Shown here one piece after another: positions 23,393 to 26,366 of a stretch of DNA of 26,366 nucleotides (positions are counted from its first letter, which is position 1; each line of letters opens with the position of its first letter). A model generated the notes under the pieces. It saw nothing but the letters and a program-made list of their open reading frames with translations. It did not search any database and was not told the origin of the DNA. The DNA is from an uncultured Corynebacterium sp. (GTDB lineage: Bacteria > Actinomycetota > Actinomycetes > Mycobacteriales > Mycobacteriaceae), in NCBI GenBank assembly GCA_946220775.1, contig CAMIFC010000028.1:1-26366 (forward strand). The letters run 5' to 3'. The position numbers and the translations under genes are program-made.

Positions 23393-23764
23393 TTACTTCT
23401 CCTTCTTAGCGCCGTAGCGGGAACGAGCCTGCTTACGATCCTTGACACCCTGGGTATCCAGTGCGCCGCGAATGATCTTGTAACGAACACCTGGGAGGTC
23501 CTTCACACGACCACCGCGAACGAGCACCATGGAGTGCTCCTGCAGGTTGTGGCCCTCACCTGGGATGTAGGCGGAAACCTCAATGCCGGTGGTCAGGCGA
23601 ACACGGGCAACCTTACGGAGTGCCGAGTTCGGCTTCTTAGGGGTCGTGGTGTACACGCGGGTGCACACGCCACGACGCTGTGGGGAGCCCTTCAGGCCAG
23701 CGGTCGCAACCTTCGTTGGCTTATCGTGGCGACCCTTGCGGATCAGCTGTTGAATTGTTGGCAT
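23393..23764 (-). CDS. rpsL: 30S ribosomal protein S12
   Basis: 123 residues. The decoding-site loops TTTPKKPNSALRK (Lys43) and GGRVKDLPGVRY (Lys88) both carry the lysines found in streptomycin-sensitive proteins, so no classical rpsL resistance change is present. The ATG is preceded only by a weak GAAAG. First gene of a two-gene operon with rpsG; its leader is at 23765-24000. Confidence 0.98.
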   Translation of the reverse strand: MPTIQQLIRKGRHDKPTKVATAGLKGSPQRRGVCTRVYTTTPKKPNSALRKVARVRLTTGIEVSAYIPGEGHNLQEHSMVLVRGGRVKDLPGVRYKIIRGALDTQGVKDRKQARSRYGAKKEK

Positions 23765-24215
23765 ATCAGACTTTCTATCTTGATTCTTGTGATGCAGAAG
23801 CCTTTGTGCGGAGGGCTCCGCCCAGTCTTTTGACTGCCTGACGCTTTTGCCTTGCTGGCCGTCCGCCCGCTGCGTGGATTCCCACGTGGAGCATTCGGCC
23901 GTTGGAAAAGTGTCTAAACAGCAAAAAATAGGGGCTCTTTCCCGGGGCCGCTACCGCTTTGTCCAGATCACCATTCCGACCAGCACCTGCCGAAACCAGC
24001 AGATCGCTTCGCGGGAGGCGAACAGACTTTCATCGAAACTAGTGGGTCAACACTGCTAGGCACTCACTGCTACGCGCTCGCACCTGACCATGACCTACAC
24101 GACGATACCTGCACGACATTATCACAGGCGCGCTAGAACTAAAAACCCTCAGCCGGGAGACCAACATCACGCGACCACTACACCTGCGCGGGCTACCCCT
24201 TAAGCACGGGCGACA
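23765..24215. other. Intergenic region between rpsL and nrdD (divergent)
   Basis: About 450 bases without a credible gene. Near rpsL are two small stems (CAGTC/GACTG at 23823-23836 and CGTGG/CCACG at 23873-23886). The 9-mer GTTTAGACA (minus; plus 23911-23919) also occurs in the rpsJ leader and may belong to a promoter. Nothing recognisable is seen in 24000-24215. Confidence 0.5.
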
Positions 24216-24262
24216 CCACTACATATTGATCTGAAAGATTCGTCAACAACTATATCTTGCGG
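24216..24262 (+). promoter_or_regulatory. Tandem NrdR boxes upstream of nrdD
   Basis: CCACTACATATTGATC (24216-24231) and CAACTATATCTTGCGG (24247-24262) each match the NrdR-box consensus (acaCwAtATaTwGtgt) at about 11 of 16 positions. Their starts are 31 bp apart with a 15-bp gap, three helical turns, which is the known arrangement for this repressor of ribonucleotide reductase genes. A TTGATC/TATATC pair with a 19-base spacer lies within the boxes and may be the promoter. Confidence 0.7.
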
Positions 24263-24442
24263 TTTCGGGGTGTTATTGCAGCAGAATTACAGCTATGTTG
24301 TGCGTTAGGAACTTCGCCAATGCTTAGCCGGTACTTATTCCTCGTTTAAATCTGTAATGCGTCGGACACTTACATCCGGCGCTTGTACCCGTAAGGCATC
24401 AGGCCCCAGAGTTCACCCGCCACCAGATCAGAGAGGTCACCC

Positions 24443-26337
24443 ATGACTAACGCCACCACTCCCCTCTCCCCGCCACCGATGCAGACGCTCATCGGGAAGG
24501 TACTGCTTTGGCTGGGCTGGCGTCCGAAAAAATGGACGGAAAAGGGCACGGGCACACCATGGTTGACCCGGCGCAGACAGTGAGTGAATACCTGCACCGT
24601 GAGGACTGACGGATTAATGCGAACGCGAATCAGGACTACTCACTGGGTGGGCTGATTCTGAACGCGGCTGGCAAGATTAGTGCGAATTACTGGCTTGACC
24701 AGGTCTTTACTCCCGCGGCGGGTGCGGCGCATCGCGATGGTGACATTCACATCCATGACCTCGATAACCTGTCGGGATACTGCGCGGGCTGGTCGCTGCG
24801 GCAGCTGCTGGAGGAAGGGTTTGGCGGGGTGCGGGGCGCGATTTCGTCGCACCCGCCGAAGCATCTGTCGTCCGCATGTGGGCAGGCGGTCAACTTCCTG
24901 GGGACGCTGCAAAACGAATGGGCGGGTGCGCAGGCGTTCTCTAGCTTCGATACGTACATGGCGCCGTTTGTGCGACTCGATGAGCTTTCGTACGACGAGG
25001 TCAAGCAGCACATTCAGGAATTCATTTTCAACCTGAACGTGCCATCGCGGCGGGGCACGCAAACACCGTTCACGAACCTGACGTTCGACTGGACGTGCCC
25101 CGAAGACCTGGCAGACCAGACACCGTTGATTGGTGGCGAGCCGGTTGAGTTCACATACGGCGAGCTGCAGGAAGAGATGGACCTGATCAACCGGGCATTC
25201 CTGGAGGTCATGTCCACGGGCGATGCCGATGGGCGTCCGTTTACTTTCCCCATTCCAACGTACAACATCACGAAGGACTTTGACTGGGACAGCGACAATG
25301 CCGCGGCACTGTTTGAGATGACCGCGAAATACGGGCTGCCATACTTCCAGAACTTCATCAACTCGGATTTGGATCCGGGGATGGTGCGCTCCATGTGCTG
25401 CCGTCTGCAGCTTGACCTGCGGGAACTGCTGAAGCGGGGTAATGGACTGTTTGGGTCGTCGGAGCTGACGGGGTCGATCGGCGTGGTGACGATTAACTGC
25501 GCGCGGCTGGGGTACCTATACCGGGGCGACGAGGCTGGGCTGTTTGCTCGGCTGGACGAGCTGGTCGATCTGGCTGTGGATACTCTGGAACGTCGTCGCG
25601 CGTTCGTGGCCGAGAACATGGATCGTGGACTGTACCCGTACACGAAACGCTGGCTGCCAAGCCTGGACAACCACTTCACCACCATTGGTGTGAACGGTTG
25701 TAATGAAATGATCCGGAACTTCACTGACGACCAGATGGACTTGACGGACCATGACGGTCACGTGCTGGTGGCGCGGATGCTGGACCACTTGAATAAACGG
25801 CTCACTGAGGCGCAGGAAGCCACGGGGCACCTGTACAACCTAGAGGCTAGCCCGGCTGAGGGCGCGACGTACCGATTTGCTCGTGAGGACCGCAAGCGGT
25901 TCAGCGACATCCTGCAGGCCGGCACCGAGGAGCAGCCGTACTACACGAACTCCTCGCAGCTGCCGGTCGCGCACACCCCTGATCCGTTTGCTGCTTTGGA
26001 GGCGCAAGAGGAGCTGCAGCAGAAATACACTGGTGGCACTGTGCTGCACCTGTACATGGGTGCGGCGATGTCTGATGGCACGGCGTGAGCGTCGCTGGTT
26101 CGCCGAGCGCTGGAGGGCTTCAAGCTCCCGTACATCACTGTGACGCCGACCTTCTCTATCTGCACGAACCACGGTTACCTGTCCGGCGAGCACCCGACCT
26201 GCCCGACCTGTGGCTCAAACACTGAGGTGTGGACTCGAGTAATGGGGTACTTCCGCCCCATGGCGAGCTTCAACACCGGGAAAAAGGGCGAATTCCACGA
26301 GCGAGAGTACTTCTCGGAATCGATGCTGCATGGGTAG
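24443..26337 (+). pseudogene. nrdD: Anaerobic (class III) ribonucleoside-triphosphate reductase, disrupted
   Basis: The intact enzyme is an oxygen-sensitive glycyl-radical reductase of ribonucleotides. GAGAGG stands six bases before ATG 24443 (MTNATTPLSPPP). That frame closes at 24581-24583, while NrdD homology (from about DPAQTVSEYL) is in another frame, so an indel is implied in the C-rich start. In the main frame TGA replaces the Trp of EDWRINANAN at 24607-24609, and a second TGA at 26086-26088 stands where GTA-ASLVRR continues. Downstream, the zinc Cys/His cluster and the glycyl-radical motif RVMGYFR are still readable. Between the stops the sequence is well preserved: SMCCRLQLDL and INCARLGY are present, but the usual PSRWGTQ is PSRRGTQ. 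No ATP-cone is visible upstream. TGA elsewhere acts as stop, so full-length protein is unlikely. No nrdG is seen before the window ends. Confidence 0.88.
24513..24530 (+). repeat. Dispersed-repeat-like sequence within the nrdD 5' region
   Basis: GGGCTGGCGTCCGAAAAAA matches copy B at all but one base over its core. It can be read as coding (GLASEKM in the NrdD frame), so it may be chance or a repeat that contributed to the damaged start. Confidence 0.4.
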
Positions 26338-26366
26338 TGGTGTGGGGGGCGCTGGGTGCGGGGCTG

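Noticed and set aside
24607..24609. Selenocysteine or TGA-as-Trp recoding in nrdD
   Set aside because: The first TGA is at a Trp site, not a catalytic Cys. TGA serves as a normal stop in overlaps such as rplD/rplC and the hydroxylase/synthetase pair. A frame change near the start also argues for simple decay.

Overview
The window looks like the chromosome of a Corynebacterium-type actinobacterium. The EF-Tu, EF-G and ribosomal protein sequences are of that type, the iron genes carry DtxR-box-like operators, GTG starts are frequent (tuf, fusA, rpsJ, rpsC, rplW), and several promoters sit directly on start codons, as in leaderless actinobacterial mRNAs. TGA is an ordinary stop here; for example, ATGA overlaps join genes. 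I see no tRNA, rRNA, insertion sequence, prophage or CRISPR array. The species cannot be fixed from the sequence alone.

Left part (1-12100): an iron-acquisition block. An MFS exporter (minus) faces a siderophore-interacting FAD reductase (plus) across a DtxR box. Next comes a second DtxR box and a three-gene plus-strand operon for a hydroxamate siderophore made without a peptide synthetase: PLP-dependent diamine-forming decarboxylase, FAD N-hydroxylase, and one 821-residue protein that fuses a DesC/AlcB-type acyltransferase to a DesD/AlcC-type IucA/IucC synthetase. Converging on it is a minus-strand operon for ferric-siderophore import (lipoprotein, two FecCD permeases, ATPase). A third DtxR box lies inside that operon's promoter. 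Together these genes would make, export, recapture and reduce one siderophore under iron repression.

Middle (12100-18650): the S10 operon, minus strand, rpsJ-rplC-rplD-rplW-rplB-rpsS-rplV-rpsC-rplP-rpmC-rpsQ, with tight or overlapping junctions and a strong intrinsic terminator after rpsQ. The iron block therefore occupies the place where the spc operon (rplN onward) follows in many bacteria. Upstream of rpsJ is a roughly 700-base non-coding region with several inverted repeats, and then a small plus-strand gene with a J-domain-like HPD motif.

Right part (18650-23764): tuf, fusA, rpsG and rpsL, all minus strand. Long gaps on both sides of fusA carry candidate promoters and inverted repeats. 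At the far right (24200-26337) a class III anaerobic ribonucleotide reductase gene, nrdD, has a tandem NrdR-box pair upstream but is broken by a frame change near its start and two in-frame TGA codons.

The most unusual pattern is a short dispersed motif, core TGGCGTCCTAAAAAAC, that recurs in the intergenic regions in both orientations. Two copies share 22 identical bases, and one head-to-head pair forms a near-palindromic hairpin between rpsG and fusA.
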